From Oscillospiraceae bacterium (GTDB taxonomy: Bacteria > Bacillota > Clostridia > Oscillospirales > Oscillospiraceae), in the NCBI GenBank assembly GCA_015068025.1, contig SVLH01000007.1, positions 1 through 56,846 on the forward strand: 56,846 bases of DNA, given 5' to 3'. Positions 27,383-37,138 of this stretch are shown here, piece by piece. The stretch's first letter is position 1; the number at the start of each line of letters is the position of its first letter. The translations under genes and the position numbers were made by a program. Under the pieces are notes generated by a model. That model was not told the DNA's origin. It saw only the letters and a program-made list of their open reading frames with translations, and made no database searches.

Positions 27383-27433
27383 TTTCTGTTTCCTCGTTCT
27401 GTTTGCGTTGACAGCCGCTCCAAGCGGCACCCA

Positions 27434-28792
27434 TCAGTTTTTCAGGCTGTGCATCGGGGCCGGGATGCGGCCGCCGCGGGCGATGAAGTCCGCGCTGGAC
27501 TCGGGATGCACCGGCATCACCGGGGCGCTGCCAAGCAAACCGCCCATCTCGATGGTGTCGCCCACCGTCTTGCCGGGAGTTGGCAGGATGCGGACGGCGG
27601 TGGTCTTGCAGTTGACCATGCCGATGGCCGCCTCGTCGGCGATGATGGCAGAGATGGTCTCCGCAGGGGTATCGCCGGGCACGGCGATCATATCCAGACC
27701 CACGGAGCAGACGCAGGTCATGGCTTCCAGTTTATCCAGCGTCAGCACGCCACTGCGGGCGGCGGCGATCATACCCTCGTCCTCGGATACGGGGATGAAG
27801 GCGCCGGACAGGCCGCCCACGGAGGAGGACGCCATAACGCCGCCCTTTTTCACCGCATCGTTCAGCAGCGCCAGCGCCGCCGTGGTGCCGTGGGTGCCGC
27901 AGACTTCCAGCCCTATCTCCTCCAAGATCCGTGCCACGGAGTCGCCGATGGCGGGGGTAGGCGCCAGAGAGAGGTCCACGATGCCGAAGGGCGTATCCAG
28001 ACGGCGGGATGCCTCCTGTGCCACCAGCTGACCCATACGTGTCACGCGGAAGGCCGTCTTTTTCACAGTCTCCGCAACGACATCAAAGGGCATTCCCTTT
28101 ACAGCTTTTAACGCATGATGTACCACGCCGGGGCCGGAAACACCCACGTTGATGACCTTCTCCGCCTCACCCACACCGTGGAAGGCGCCGGCCATAAAGG
28201 GGTTGTCCTCCACGGCGTTGCAGAATACCACCAGCTTCGCACAGCCCAGGCCGTCCCGGTCTGCGGTGGCAGCGGCGGTGTCCTTGATGATACGGCCCAT
28301 CAGAGCCACGGCATCCATATTGATGCCGGCCTTGGTGGAGCCCACATTCACGGAGGAGCAGACCAGTTCCGTCCGAGCCAGTGCCTCGGGGATGGACCGG
28401 ATCAGGCGCTCGTCCGCCTTCGTCATACCCTTTTGCACCAGCGCGGAGTAGCCGCCGATGAAGTTCACGCCGCAGGCCTTGGCAGCGCGGTCCAGCGCCA
28501 GCGCGAAGGGGACGTAGTCCTCGGTCTCACTTGCGCCCGCCACCAGTGCCATGGGCGTGACGGAAATACGCTTATTGACGATGGGGATGCCGAACTCCCG
28601 CTCGATGTCCTCACCGGTTTTGACCAGCTTTTCGGCATAGCGGGTGATCTTGTCATAGACCTTATCGCAGGCGCGCTTGGCATCGGGGTCGCAGCAACTG
28701 AGCAGAGAAATGCCCATGGTGATGGTGCGGATATCCAAATGCTGCTGGTCGATCATTTCAATGGTGGAAAGGATGTCCTTTTGATTGAGCAT
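27434..28792 (-). CDS. PFL family protein (UPF0210/DUF711)
   Basis: A 452-residue protein beginning [20 protein letters not shown] and continuing with [15 protein letters not shown], a signature of UPF0210. Later parts have [13 protein letters not shown]-like (seen as [19 protein letters not shown]), [14 protein letters not shown] and [19 protein letters not shown] fold related to pyruvate-formate lyase is proposed, but no catalytic glycyl radical motif is seen and the function is unknown. It sits 16 bases after the small ACT-domain gene, a long-known partner (UPF0237). Confidence 0.88.
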   Translation of the reverse strand: MLNQKDILSTIEMIDQQHLDIRTITMGISLLSCCDPDAKRACDKVYDKITRYAEKLVKTGEDIEREFGIPIVNKRISVTPMALVAGASETEDYVPFALALDRAAKACGVNFIGGYSALVQKGMTKADERLIRSIPEALARTELVCSSVNVGSTKAGINMDAVALMGRIIKDTAAATADRDGLGCAKLVVFCNAVEDNPFMAGAFHGVGEAEKVINVGVSGPGVVHHALKAVKGMPFDVVAETVKKTAFRVTRMGQLVAQEASRRLDTPFGIVDLSLAPTPAIGDSVARILEEIGLEVCGTHGTTAALALLNDAVKKGGVMASSSVGGLSGAFIPVSEDEGMIAAARSGVLTLDKLEAMTCVCSVGLDMIAVPGDTPAETISAIIADEAAIGMVNCKTTAVRILPTPGKTVGDTIEMGGLLGSAPVMPVHPESSADFIARGGRIPAPMHSLKN

Positions 28793-28807
28793 AATCCCTC
28801 TCCCCTC

Positions 28808-29077
28808 TTAAATCCTGTGCATTGCGTCGAAAATCTCCTCACGCTGGATGCGGATGGAGATGCCCATCTCGGTGCCCAGTTCTTCCAGCAGAACACGCAG
28901 ATCACCCACGGAAACCGCTGCCTTTTCCACATCCACGGCCATAACCATGGTGAAAGAGCCATGCAGAATGGTCTGGGAAATATCCAGAATATTCACGTTG
29001 TTCTTTGCCAGCAGCGTGCAGACTGCGGCGGTAATGCCCACTTTATCCTGTCCCACGACAGTTACGATTGCGTTCAT
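28808..29077 (-). CDS. ACT domain protein (UPF0237)
   Basis: An 89-residue single ACT domain, MNAIVTVVGQDKVGITAAVC at the start, with NVNILDISQTILHGSFTMVMAV the classic ACT core (small-ligand binding, often an amino acid). It lies immediately upstream of the UPF0210 gene, a conserved pair in many bacteria and archaea. AGGAGG box present, 7 bases from the ATG. It is probably a regulatory or sensing partner of the PFL protein. Confidence 0.9.
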   Translation of the reverse strand: MNAIVTVVGQDKVGITAAVCTLLAKNNVNILDISQTILHGSFTMVMAVDVEKAAVSVGDLRVLLEELGTEMGISIRIQREEIFDAMHRI

Positions 29078-29112
29078 AAAGTTCCTCCTGAAAAAAGGAT
29101 TTGATCCGATTC

Positions 29113-29141
29113 ATTTTAGCACATAACGCCTGCAAAGTAAA
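29113..29141 (-). promoter_or_regulatory. Promoter of the ACT-PFL-mntP run
   Basis: Minus-strand -35 TTTACT (29136-29141), -10 TAAAAT (29113-29118), 17-base spacer. Confidence 0.5.
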
Positions 29142-29154
29142 TCCAAAAAAAATA

Positions 29155-29183
29155 CAAGGGGGCACGCATCGCACGCCCCCTTG
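29155..29183 (-). terminator. Terminator of lysC
   Basis: CAAGGGGGC and GCCCCCTTG arms (11-base loop). On the minus strand TATTTTTTTT follows the stem. Confidence 0.82.
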
Positions 29184-29194
29184 CTTTTCACTTC

Positions 29195-30406
29195 TCAGAT
29201 TACGTCAAAGAACTTGTCGTGGATGGCCTTGACGGCACGATTCACATCTTCCTCATCCAGCAGGACGGAAACACGGATCTCGGATGTGTTGATCATCTGG
29301 ATGTTGATGCCCGCCTCATACAGCGCCTCAAACATCTTGGCCGCCATACCGCAGTGGCTCATCAGGCCGATGCCCACGATGGACACCTTGCCGATGTGTT
29401 CGTCGGCTTCGATGTGGTCGAACTTCAGCACCTCTTTGTTGGCGTTGAGCAGTTCTTCCGCATCTTCCAGATCCTTCTTGTGGATGGTGAAGGTAATGTC
29501 CTTGGTGGCGTCGCGGCCGATGGACTGCAGGATCACGTCCACATTGATGTTGTGCTTGCCCAGCAGATCAAATACCTGAAATGCAACGCCGGGATTGTGC
29601 TGCAGACCGATCAGGGCAACGCGGGCAATGCTGGTATCCTTCGCCACACCGGCGATATTGGTTTTTTCCACTTTGGTGACCTCCTTGACTTTCGTGCCGG
29701 GCTTGCGCTCCAGACTGGACACGACTTCCATATTGACTTTAAATTTCTTTGCCAGCTCCACGCTGCGGTTATGCAGCACGCCTGCGCCTTGGGATGCCAG
29801 TTCCAGCATCTCGTCATAAGTAATCTCATCCAGCTTCTGGGCGCTGGAAACGATGCGGGGATCGGTGGTGTACACACCGTCCACATCGGTGTAGATCTGG
29901 CACAGATCTGCGTGGAACGCGGCAGCCAGCGCCACAGCGCTGGTATCGCTGCCGCCGCGGCCCAGCGTCGTCACATCACCCGTGCGGGCCAAACCCTGGA
30001 ATCCGGTGACGATCACGATGCGGTGCTGATCCAGTTCGGTCTGGATCCGCTCGGGATCGATCTTCTTGATGCGGGCGTCGGAATGGTCGGAGGTGGAATG
30101 GATTCCAACCTGGCCGGCGTTCAGAGACACGCAGGGCAAACCCATCCCTTCCAGCGCCATGGCGCACAGCGCCACGGAGATCTGCTCGCCGGTAGACAGC
30201 AGCATATCCATCTCCCGCTTGGAGGCCTTGGGGTTAATCTCCTCGGCCTTGGCAATCAGGTCATCGGTGGTATCTCCCTGTGCGGACAGCACCACGATGA
30301 CATCGTTGCCCTGCCGATAGGTATCGGCAATAATACCGGCGACATTGCGGATATGCGCTGCATCCTTCACGGAGCTGCCGCCGAATTTCTGTACGATCAA
30401 ACTCAT
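29195..30406 (-). CDS. lysC: Aspartate kinase
   Basis: Phosphorylates aspartate, first step to lysine, threonine and methionine. The 403 residues have VQKFGGSSVKDAAHIRNVA at the N-terminus and VTTLGRGGSDTSAVALAAA (about residue 150) in the kinase domain. Two C-terminal ACT domains carry ALIGLQHNPGVAFQVFDLLG and VSIVGIGLMSHCGMAAKMFE, the feedback region. It lies after hom; a -10-like TATAAT overlapping the hom stop (30464-30469) may provide a local promoter. I use lysC as a general symbol; the isoform is not determined. Confidence 0.95.
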   Translation of the reverse strand: MSLIVQKFGGSSVKDAAHIRNVAGIIADTYRQGNDVIVVLSAQGDTTDDLIAKAEEINPKASKREMDMLLSTGEQISVALCAMALEGMGLPCVSLNAGQVGIHSTSDHSDARIKKIDPERIQTELDQHRIVIVTGFQGLARTGDVTTLGRGGSDTSAVALAAAFHADLCQIYTDVDGVYTTDPRIVSSAQKLDEITYDEMLELASQGAGVLHNRSVELAKKFKVNMEVVSSLERKPGTKVKEVTKVEKTNIAGVAKDTSIARVALIGLQHNPGVAFQVFDLLGKHNINVDVILQSIGRDATKDITFTIHKKDLEDAEELLNANKEVLKFDHIEADEHIGKVSIVGIGLMSHCGMAAKMFEALYEAGINIQMINTSEIRVSVLLDEEDVNRAVKAIHDKFFDVI

Positions 30407-30464
30407 CGAATTGCCTTCTTTCCTTTCTGGTGGTCACAGAGCGCCAACGGCACTCCGTATTTCA

Positions 30465-31643
30465 TTATAGTACACGGAGCACGGCTTCGGCACCCAGTTT
30501 CTCGGCTGCTGCCTTTGCCTGTACCTCCGTCATGGGAGCGGTGATGACGGCGCCGGGGGCGGCTTCCTTCACCTCACCGCAGACGCCCTTGGCATCGGCG
30601 GCAGAGAAGTCGCCGCGCAGATACCACTGCATGACCAGTTCCTCGCTGGGGAACAGGTCGGCACTCTCGCTCCAACCCAGATCACGGCGCTTTTCACGGT
30701 GCTGGATGGCATCGATGACGTCGCCCATCAGCGCAGAAGCGGTGGGCTTGCCGGCACCGCGGCCGTAGAACATCACCTCGTCCGCTGCGTTGCCGCGGAT
30801 CAGGCAGGCGTTGAACACATCGTCCACACGGGACAGCGGAGAGCTTTCGGGCACCAGATGGGGAGCCACATAGGCAGCCACCTTGCCCTCTGCCATGCGC
30901 ATAGCATGGCCCAACAGCTTGACCCGGTAACCGGCAGATGCAGCAATGTCCACATCCTTCAGATCCAGGGCGCTGATACCAATCATACGGACATTGGCGG
31001 GAGCCACTTCCTTGCCCCATGCCAGGTTGGACAGAATGCAGATCTTGCGGCCTGCATCGATACCCTCCACATCGGCGGTGGGATCGGCCTCGGCGTAGCC
31101 CTTGGCCTGGGCTTCCTTCAGGGCGTCGGCAAAGGATGCGCCATCCTGCACCATGCGGGTGAGGATGTAGTTGGTGGTACCGTTCAGGATACCTGCAATC
31201 TCCTCGATCTGGTTGCCGGCCATGCACTGGAACAGCGGACGCAGCAGGGGGATCGCGCCGCCCACGCTGGCCTCAAACAGGTAGTTCACATTCTTCTCCG
31301 CGGCGATGGCCAGCAGGTCCTTGCCGTAGGTGGCCACCAGCTCCTTGTTGGCGGTGACCACATGCTTGCCAGCCATCAGGGCGCGGCGGGTGAATTCCTG
31401 CGCCACCTTGGTGCCGCCGATGGTCTCCACCACCACTTCCACCTCGGGGTCGTTTTCAATGATCGCGAAGTCCTTGATGAACTTATCGGCATCGGGGCTG
31501 TCGGGGAATTCACGGATATCCAGAATATACTTGACGGTGATCTCCTCGCCCACCTTGGCGGCAATGCTCTCCCGGTTGACCCGGGCGACTTCTGCCAGGC
31601 CGGAGCCCAGAGTACCGTGTCCCATAATTGCAAACTTTGCCAT
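30465..31643 (-). CDS. hom: Homoserine dehydrogenase
   Basis: Reduces aspartate semialdehyde to homoserine on the threonine/methionine branch. From ATG 31643 (CAAAGGAG upstream) the protein has 392 residues. The Rossmann start is FAIMGHGTLGSGLAEVAR (most homologues have GLGTVG here). The NAD(P)-binding VVTANKELVATYG, the catalytic region GILNGTTNYILTRM, and KGYAEADPTADVEGIDAGRK follow. The end of the protein appears to be a reduced ACT domain. An upstream in-frame ATG at 31673 would lengthen it by 10 residues but contains the Shine-Dalgarno box. Confidence 0.95.
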   Translation of the reverse strand: MAKFAIMGHGTLGSGLAEVARVNRESIAAKVGEEITVKYILDIREFPDSPDADKFIKDFAIIENDPEVEVVVETIGGTKVAQEFTRRALMAGKHVVTANKELVATYGKDLLAIAAEKNVNYLFEASVGGAIPLLRPLFQCMAGNQIEEIAGILNGTTNYILTRMVQDGASFADALKEAQAKGYAEADPTADVEGIDAGRKICILSNLAWGKEVAPANVRMIGISALDLKDVDIAASAGYRVKLLGHAMRMAEGKVAAYVAPHLVPESSPLSRVDDVFNACLIRGNAADEVMFYGRGAGKPTASALMGDVIDAIQHREKRRDLGWSESADLFPSEELVMQWYLRGDFSAADAKGVCGEVKEAAPGAVITAPMTEVQAKAAAEKLGAEAVLRVL

Positions 31644-31740
31644 AATCGTTTCTCCTTTGCTTCTATCTTTCACTAAATATCATTTGTATACAAGCGTTGT
31701 TTGTACAGCGCAGTTGCATCTGCCATTTTTTGCCGCAGCC

Positions 31741-32181
31741 TCAACCGGCCAGGATCTCAAACTTTACCACGCCGTCCAGATTACCCACTTCCGCCATCAG
31801 CTGCTCCAAAGACTCCTCCATATCACTGGTCTCCGCAGAGATTGTCACCGCCGCGCAGCCGTTGGTGGGGATGCTCTGGTTGATGGTGAGGATGTTGGCG
31901 CCCGATGTTGCGAAAACGGACAGCACCCTGCTCAGCACGCCGGAGGTATCCTTCAGCATGGCATAAAAGGTGATGATGTGCTCCGACTTCATGTCGTTGA
32001 AGGGCTGCACGGAATCCTTGTACTTGTAAAAGGCACTGCGGCTGATACCCACCTTTTTGGTGGCGGAGCCAACTGTATCCGCCTCACCGGTCTGCATCAT
32101 GCGCTTCGCTTCCGCGACCTTCACAAAAATCTCCGGCAGCGCGTCCGCCGCCACAATGTAATACTTGACCGCTTTGGCCAT
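31741..32181 (-). CDS. ACT domain protein, UPF0735 (PheB-like)
   Basis: A 146-residue protein from ATG 32181 (GGGAGGTG box). The N-terminal half has YYIVAADALPEIFVKVAEAK and a helix-turn-helix-like KVGISRSAFYKYKDSV. The C-terminal half is an ACT domain (FYAMLKDTSGVLSRVLSVFA, GANILTINQSIPTNGCAAV). This is the family named PheB in Bacillus, where a link to phenylalanine synthesis was proposed but never shown in detail. Here it stands directly upstream of hom and lysC, and I infer a role in aspartate-family amino acid control. Confidence 0.85.
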   Translation of the reverse strand: MAKAVKYYIVAADALPEIFVKVAEAKRMMQTGEADTVGSATKKVGISRSAFYKYKDSVQPFNDMKSEHIITFYAMLKDTSGVLSRVLSVFATSGANILTINQSIPTNGCAAVTISAETSDMEESLEQLMAEVGNLDGVVKFEILAG

Positions 32182-32221
32182 TCGTCCACCTCCCGTGGTC
32201 ATTTGTCTTTCCACGTCGCCC

Positions 32222-32250
32222 ATCGTACCACATTTTGATCTCCGGCGCAA
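32222..32250 (-). promoter_or_regulatory. Promoter of the pheB-like/hom/lysC unit
   Basis: Minus-strand -35 TTGCGC (32245-32250), -10 TACGAT (32222-32227), 17-base spacer. Confidence 0.5.
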
Positions 32251-32358
32251 CCGGAATCCGGCAAAATTCCTTTGGCAGAATCACGAATGTTCCCTCAAAC
32301 CGTCCGTCCCTGGTGGTCAAATTGCCGGTAGCGGTGGAATTTTGCCCAAAAGCGCAGA

Positions 32359-32385
32359 AAAGAACCGCCTTTCGGCGGTTCTTTT
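32359..32385 (-). terminator. Terminator at the end of the ddl-to-peptidase run
   Basis: AAAGAACCGCC and GGCGGTTCTTTT around a 4-base loop. It closes the minus-strand transcript ending with the M18 peptidase gene. Confidence 0.85.
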
Positions 32386-32414
32386 TGGGGTTCGTCTTGG
32401 GTTCGGTTTGTCCG

Positions 32415-33815
32415 TCAGTCTGCCTGATAAATGGCCTTCACGCCCTTGTAGGTTTCATAGCAGTCCAGCTTGGACACCACCTCAAAGGGCGCGTGCATAC
32501 TCAAAACCGGAACGCCGGCATCCAGCGTTTCGATGTTGCGGTTGGCCATATAGGCGGCAACGGTCCCGCCGCCGCCTCCGTCCACCTTGCCCAGCTCCAC
32601 GAGCTGCCAGAGCACGTCGGCCTCGTCAAACACGCGGCGCACATAGGCCACCGTTTCCGCGCCGGCATCAGAGGCGCCAGCCTTGCCGCGGGCGCCGGTA
32701 TATTTGCACAGCCCCACGCCGTAGTTCAGGAAGGCGGCGTTGCGCTTCTCATAAACATCGGCATAATGGGGGTCATAGGCCGCCGTCACGTCCGCGCTCA
32801 GGCAGAAGGACTTTTCATAGCACACCCGCAAAGGCACGTTCTGGGCGGCGCACAGATCTTCCACAAAGGTGTCAAATGCCGCGGATTTCATGCCGGTGAC
32901 GCCGTCGGAGCCGATCTCCTCCTTGTCCGCCAGAATGCACACAGCCGTCTTTTCCGGCGTTTCCTCCAGATCCAGCAGCGCCCGCAGGGCGGCGTAGCCG
33001 CAGACGCGGTCATCGTGGCCGTACGCGCCGATCATGGAGCGATCCAGACCGATATCCACCGCGTCCATCGCGGGAACGGCCTCCAGCTCGGCAGAGGTGA
33101 AATCGTCCTCGGTGATGCCGTACTTTTCGTTGAGGATCTGCATCACCGCCAGCTTCACCCGGCCGGTATCCTCCTCGTCACCGATGGGACGGCTGCCCAG
33201 CAGCAGGTTCAACGTCTCGCCGGAGAAAGCGGTGCCCAGGGGCTTCTGGGACTGCTCCCCACCCAGATGGGGCAGCAGGTCGGTGATGACCAGTCTGGGG
33301 TCGCCGGCGTCTCCGCCGATATTCACCGCAACGGAGGAACCGTCCTTCATGGCCACCACGCCGTGCAGTTCCAGGGGAATGGTGACCCACTGGTACTTGC
33401 GGACACCGCCGTAGTAGTGGGTCTTGAAATAGGCCAGTTCGCTCTCCTCATAGAGGGGATTGGGCTTCAGATCCAGACGGGGCGAGTCGATATGGGCGGC
33501 GGCGATCTGGGCGCCCTCTGCCAGACTCTTCTTTCCGATGTGCGCCAGCAGCACCGCCTTGCCCCGGTTGCAGACATACAGCTTGTCGCCGCTTTTCACG
33601 TCCATCCCGCGGACATAGGGCTTGTATCCCCGCGCCTCCGCCAGGCGGATGCTCTCCGCCGCGCACAGACGCTCGGTCTTTCCGGCGTCCAGATACGCCT
33701 TGTAGTCGGCGCAGTAGGCCTCCATGGCAGCGTGTTCCTCCAGCTTCACGCGGTCGTAGCCGTTCTTCTTGCCGGAGAGCAGCTTTTTCTTCAATTCCTT
33801 AATGGCGTCAGACAT
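32415..33815 (-). CDS. M18 family aminopeptidase (aspartyl aminopeptidase)
   Basis: Zinc aminopeptidase that removes acidic N-terminal residues, 466 residues. Metal-site motifs are AAHIDSPRLDLKPNPLYE (about residue 85), then NIGGDAGDPRLVITDLLPH, ILADKEEIGSDGVTGM and HDDRVCGYAALRALL. The C-terminal region closes with VPVLSMHAPFEVVSKLD. The longer frame begins MFDMSD, but its first ATG directly follows AGGAGG with no spacing. The ATG at 33815, 9 bases after that box, is the likely start. Last gene of the long run from ddl. Confidence 0.9.
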   Translation of the reverse strand: MSDAIKELKKKLLSGKKNGYDRVKLEEHAAMEAYCADYKAYLDAGKTERLCAAESIRLAEARGYKPYVRGMDVKSGDKLYVCNRGKAVLLAHIGKKSLAEGAQIAAAHIDSPRLDLKPNPLYEESELAYFKTHYYGGVRKYQWVTIPLELHGVVAMKDGSSVAVNIGGDAGDPRLVITDLLPHLGGEQSQKPLGTAFSGETLNLLLGSRPIGDEEDTGRVKLAVMQILNEKYGITEDDFTSAELEAVPAMDAVDIGLDRSMIGAYGHDDRVCGYAALRALLDLEETPEKTAVCILADKEEIGSDGVTGMKSAAFDTFVEDLCAAQNVPLRVCYEKSFCLSADVTAAYDPHYADVYEKRNAAFLNYGVGLCKYTGARGKAGASDAGAETVAYVRRVFDEADVLWQLVELGKVDGGGGGTVAAYMANRNIETLDAGVPVLSMHAPFEVVSKLDCYETYKGVKAIYQAD

Positions 33816-33839
33816 ATCAAACATCCTCCTTCGTGGGTG

Positions 33840-35510
33840 TCAGGTGTTTTCCCGGCATTTTTCCTGCCGGACGGTCTCGATGAGCCGGCCGAAAAAGATG
33901 CGGGCCTCGTTCCGGAACTGCTCCGGCAGTTCCGCGATGTTGTTCAGTTCGCAGTCGCATCTGCTGCGGTAAAATTCATCCGTCTTTTGTGCGGAGATCC
34001 GCAATCGGGCATACTGCTCCGTGATGCCGTCCCGCGCCATGATGCGGCGGACGCGCAGCTCCATCGGCGCGGTCACCACCACCGTGCGATCGCACAGGCG
34101 ATCCAGCCCGCACTCCAGCAGATTGATGGCGTCGATGGCGTACAGCCCGTCTCCGCCCTCCTCCACCATACGCTCCACTTCGGGAACCAGCAGGCGGAAA
34201 ATGATCTCGTTCAGCTGTGCCAGTCGTTCCTTTTGGGCAAAAACTTCCTCGCCCAGCTTTCTGCGGTTCAACGTACCGTTCCGGTCAAAGACGCCGGGGA
34301 AGGCTTCGCTGATGGCATGGCGCAGTTCGGCGTTGTTTGCCAGCATCTCATGATACACCGCGTCACAGTCGATCACGGTGCCGCCCAAGTCCCGGATGGC
34401 ATCCAGCGCGCTGGTTTTTCCCGCGCCGGTGCCGCCGGTGATGCCCAGCACCACCCGTGCCGTATCGGCCTCGATGACATGGAAGCCTGCGGCTTTTTTC
34501 AGGCGGTTGCTCACGGCCAGACCCAGTCCCTGGTCGTCCGGACACTGGGCATAGATCTCCGTCACATCGCTTTCGTCAAAGGTGCGCAGCGCCGCAAATA
34601 CCCGCTGCGCCTGTGCCTGCTTGTCAAAGCTGGACCCCAGCGTCTGCACGCGCCGCCCGTCGAACAGGTGCGCGTATTCATCAAAACAGATCACGCCGGA
34701 ATTCTCCCCTACACGCCGCAGGATCTCCCGTGCGGAGGCCTCCGGCGCGCCGGTGACCACGGTGACCGGCGCCTTGGGTGCGTAATGGCGGTATTTCATA
34801 CCGGGCGCTCTGGCGACCTCGTCCTTTTTCAGCGCCTGCGAGACCGCCTTATCCACATCGATATGCCCGACCAGCTGTTCCAGCGCCTCCAGCGGCAGAC
34901 CGCCGGGACGCAGCAGTCGGGGCGGCTGGCAGGTCAGATCCAGAATGGTGGACTCCACGCCGACGCTGCAGCTTCCGCCGTCCACCACCGCCTCGATCTT
35001 TCCGCCCATATCCTCCAGCACATCCGCCGCCGTGGTGCAGCTGGGACGCCCCGAGGTGTTGGCGCTGGGCGCGGCAACGGGAACGCCCGCCTCCCGGATA
35101 ATGGCCAGCGCCACCGGGTGGTTGGGACAGCGCACCGCAACGGTATCCAGCTTTGCTGTGGTTTCGTCGGGCACATTGGCCTTGCGCTTGAGGATCATGG
35201 TCAGCGGGCCCGGCCAGAACTTCCGCGCCAGCGTGTAGGCGATGGGCGGGATGTCCTCGCAGAACCGGGGCAGCCACTGGGCGCCGGTGATGTGCAGGAT
35301 CAGGGGATTGTCCTGAGGTCTGCCCTTTGCCTCAAAAATGCGGTTGACCGCCGCGGAATCCAGTCCGTTGGCGCCCAGTCCGTACACCGTTTCCGTGGGA
35401 AGTGCCACCAGTCCGCCCTGGCGCAGGATCTTCGCCGCGGCCTTGATCTTTTCTTCCACTTCTTTCTGCTGCCCGCGGATATCCCGCAGGTCATAATAGA
35501 TCGTTTGCAT
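33840..35510 (-). CDS. Fused threonylcarbamoyl-AMP synthase (Sua5/TsaC) and dephospho-CoA kinase (CoaE)
   Basis: A 556-residue two-enzyme protein. Residues about 1-350 are Sua5-type, with VALPTETVYGLGANGLDS, KGRPQDNPLILHI, FWPGPLTMILKRK, VAAPSANTSGRPSCTTAADV and the Sua5 C-terminal domain (MKYRHYAPKAPVTVV). From about residue 360 to the end it is CoaE-type: LGITGGTGAGKTSALDAI (P-loop) and VIDCDAVYHEMLANNAELRHAI, then NRRKLGEEVFAQKERLAQLN, and lid-like RRIMARDGITEQYARLRIS. The first makes the precursor of tRNA t6A37, the second the last step of CoA. Single frame with no stop between, so a true fusion. In the usual operon between prfA and the peptidase. TsaE and TsaB are encoded about 10 kb to the right. 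Confidence 0.9.
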   Translation of the reverse strand: MQTIYYDLRDIRGQQKEVEEKIKAAAKILRQGGLVALPTETVYGLGANGLDSAAVNRIFEAKGRPQDNPLILHITGAQWLPRFCEDIPPIAYTLARKFWPGPLTMILKRKANVPDETTAKLDTVAVRCPNHPVALAIIREAGVPVAAPSANTSGRPSCTTAADVLEDMGGKIEAVVDGGSCSVGVESTILDLTCQPPRLLRPGGLPLEALEQLVGHIDVDKAVSQALKKDEVARAPGMKYRHYAPKAPVTVVTGAPEASAREILRRVGENSGVICFDEYAHLFDGRRVQTLGSSFDKQAQAQRVFAALRTFDESDVTEIYAQCPDDQGLGLAVSNRLKKAAGFHVIEADTARVVLGITGGTGAGKTSALDAIRDLGGTVIDCDAVYHEMLANNAELRHAISEAFPGVFDRNGTLNRRKLGEEVFAQKERLAQLNEIIFRLLVPEVERMVEEGGDGLYAIDAINLLECGLDRLCDRTVVVTAPMELRVRRIMARDGITEQYARLRISAQKTDEFYRSRCDCELNNIAELPEQFRNEARIFFGRLIETVRQEKCRENT

Positions 35511-35535
35511 GATGCTCGCCTCTGCTTTGTGTGAT

Positions 35536-36606
35536 TTATGCTTCTGCCGCCTCTCCGCTGCCCAGAGTCTCCGCCCGGGCGGCGGTGGTCAGCGCGTCCA
35601 CCAGCTCATCCAGCCCACCGTCCATGATCTGATCGATCTTGTACAGCGTCAGGCCGATGCGGTGATCCGTGACCCGCCCCTGTGGGAAGTTGTAGGTGCG
35701 GATGCGCTCGCTGCGGTCTCCGCTGCCCACCTGGTTTTTCCGCTCTGCGGCGGCGGCACTCTCCTGCTTTTCCCGTTCCATTTCATACAGGCGGGAACGC
35801 AGGACTTTCATCGCCTTGTCCTTGTTTTTATATTGGCTGCGCTCATCCTGACATTCCACCACCAGCCCTGTTGGCAGATGGGTGATGCGGATGGCAGATT
35901 CCGTCTTGTTGACGTGCTGTCCACCGGCACCGGAAGCGCGATAGGTGTCGATCTGCAAGTCTTTCGGATCAATGGCAAACTCCACATCCTCCGCCTCCGG
36001 CAGCACCGCCACCGTGGCGGCAGAGGTCTGGATGCGGCCACCGGACTCCGTCACCGGGATTCGCTGAACGCGATGAACCCCGGATTCAAATTTCAGACGA
36101 GAGAACGCTCCTTCGCCCTCGACCAGCAGGCTGCATTCTTTGATGCCACCCAGTTCCGTTTCGTGGAGGCTGACAAGATCCGTCTTCCATCCCTTCGCCT
36201 GCGCGTACATGGTATACATCCGGTAGAGATCGCCGGCAAACAGCGCCGCTTCCTCACCGCCGGTGCCTGCCCGGATCTCCAGAATCACGTTTTTGTCGTC
36301 ATTGGGGTCTTTGGGAAGCAGCAGGATCCGCAGTTCTTCCCACAGCGCGGCCGCTTCCGCCTTTGCCGCGGTCAGTTCCTCCTGTGCCAAAGCGCGGAAC
36401 TCGGGGTCGCGGAGCAGTTCTTCCGCCTCCGTGCGCCGCTGCTCTGCCCGACGGCAGGCGCAGAACGTCTCTGTCACGGGGATCAGTTCTTTCAGTTCCC
36501 TGTTGATGCTGCGCAGCTTTTCCGCATCACCGTAGACGGACGGGTCAGACAGCTGTGCCTCCAGTGATTCCCGGCGCAGCACCAGCGCATTCAGTTTTTC
36601 CAGCAT
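35536..36606 (-). CDS. prfA: Peptide chain release factor 1
   Basis: Reads UAA and UAG stop codons. 356 residues, standard length. The GGQ loop is present in [20 protein letters not shown] (about residues 230-249). The codon-recognition tripeptide in [16 protein letters not shown] is P-V-T, the RF1 PxT type and not RF2 SPF. The end of domain 4 has [17 protein letters not shown]. Start ATG after GGAGCGG. A prmC gene, which often follows prfA, is not in this run. Confidence 0.96.
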   Translation of the reverse strand: MLEKLNALVLRRESLEAQLSDPSVYGDAEKLRSINRELKELIPVTETFCACRRAEQRRTEAEELLRDPEFRALAQEELTAAKAEAAALWEELRILLLPKDPNDDKNVILEIRAGTGGEEAALFAGDLYRMYTMYAQAKGWKTDLVSLHETELGGIKECSLLVEGEGAFSRLKFESGVHRVQRIPVTESGGRIQTSAATVAVLPEAEDVEFAIDPKDLQIDTYRASGAGGQHVNKTESAIRITHLPTGLVVECQDERSQYKNKDKAMKVLRSRLYEMEREKQESAAAAERKNQVGSGDRSERIRTYNFPQGRVTDHRIGLTLYKIDQIMDGGLDELVDALTTAARAETLGSGEAAEA

Positions 36607-36644
36607 ATTGCCGCTCCTTTCCGCTTTGGTGAAAGGGGCGCAGA

Positions 36645-37127
36645 CTAGTTCAGATACTCCCGCACCTGACGCAGGAACTCCTCCATCCAGAAATCATAAC
36701 CCACAGAGCCGGGCATCAGAGAGCCCGCCGCCTTGTGGCCGCAGGGGGTATACAGATCCATCTGTTCAAAGACCTCCTCACTGCGGCGCAGACTGCGTCG
36801 GGTGGCCAGATAGGCGGCAGCAGGAATGTCCGCGCCGTGTTCCTTCAGGAAGCTCCGCACCACGCTGCTGCAGCGCCCTGCCCACACCGGCGTACCGATG
36901 ATGACCAGACGGTACTCCGACAACGGACGGCTGGTCCTCACGGGACGAATGGGGTCCGTGGTACGGCGGACGGCATCCCGCCCGCAGCGCAGCCAGCCGA
37001 AAAAGCCGGAACGCTTGGCGTCGTCCCGCAGTTCCACCAGTTCCGCGTCCAGCTCCAGCGCAACCATCTTCATTGCTTTTTTGGTATTTCCCGTTCTGGA
37101 ATAATAGATACACAATACGTCGTTCAT
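36645..37127 (-). CDS. Flavodoxin family protein
   Basis: A 160-residue single-domain FMN-binding protein. The phosphate-binding loop is [19 protein letters not shown] at the start, and [20 protein letters not shown] contacts the isoalloxazine ring. Start at ATG 37127, 7 bases after GAGGAG; an upstream in-frame codon at 37142 overlaps the YdcF gene end. It is probably a low-potential electron carrier or NADPH-linked reductase partner; its role in this cell-wall/translation run is not clear. Confidence 0.82.
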   Translation of the reverse strand: MNDVLCIYYSRTGNTKKAMKMVALELDAELVELRDDAKRSGFFGWLRCGRDAVRRTTDPIRPVRTSRPLSEYRLVIIGTPVWAGRCSSVVRSFLKEHGADIPAAAYLATRRSLRRSEEVFEQMDLYTPCGHKAAGSLMPGSVGYDFWMEEFLRQVREYLN

Positions 37128-37138
37128 CGTGATGCTCC

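Noticed and set aside
32235-35534. A very long plus-strand open frame (about 1,100 codons) covering the peptidase and Sua5-CoaE genes
   Set aside because: It is antisense to two well-supported genes; its translation is rich in His, Gln and Gly, with no domain. High GC makes such long shadow frames common.
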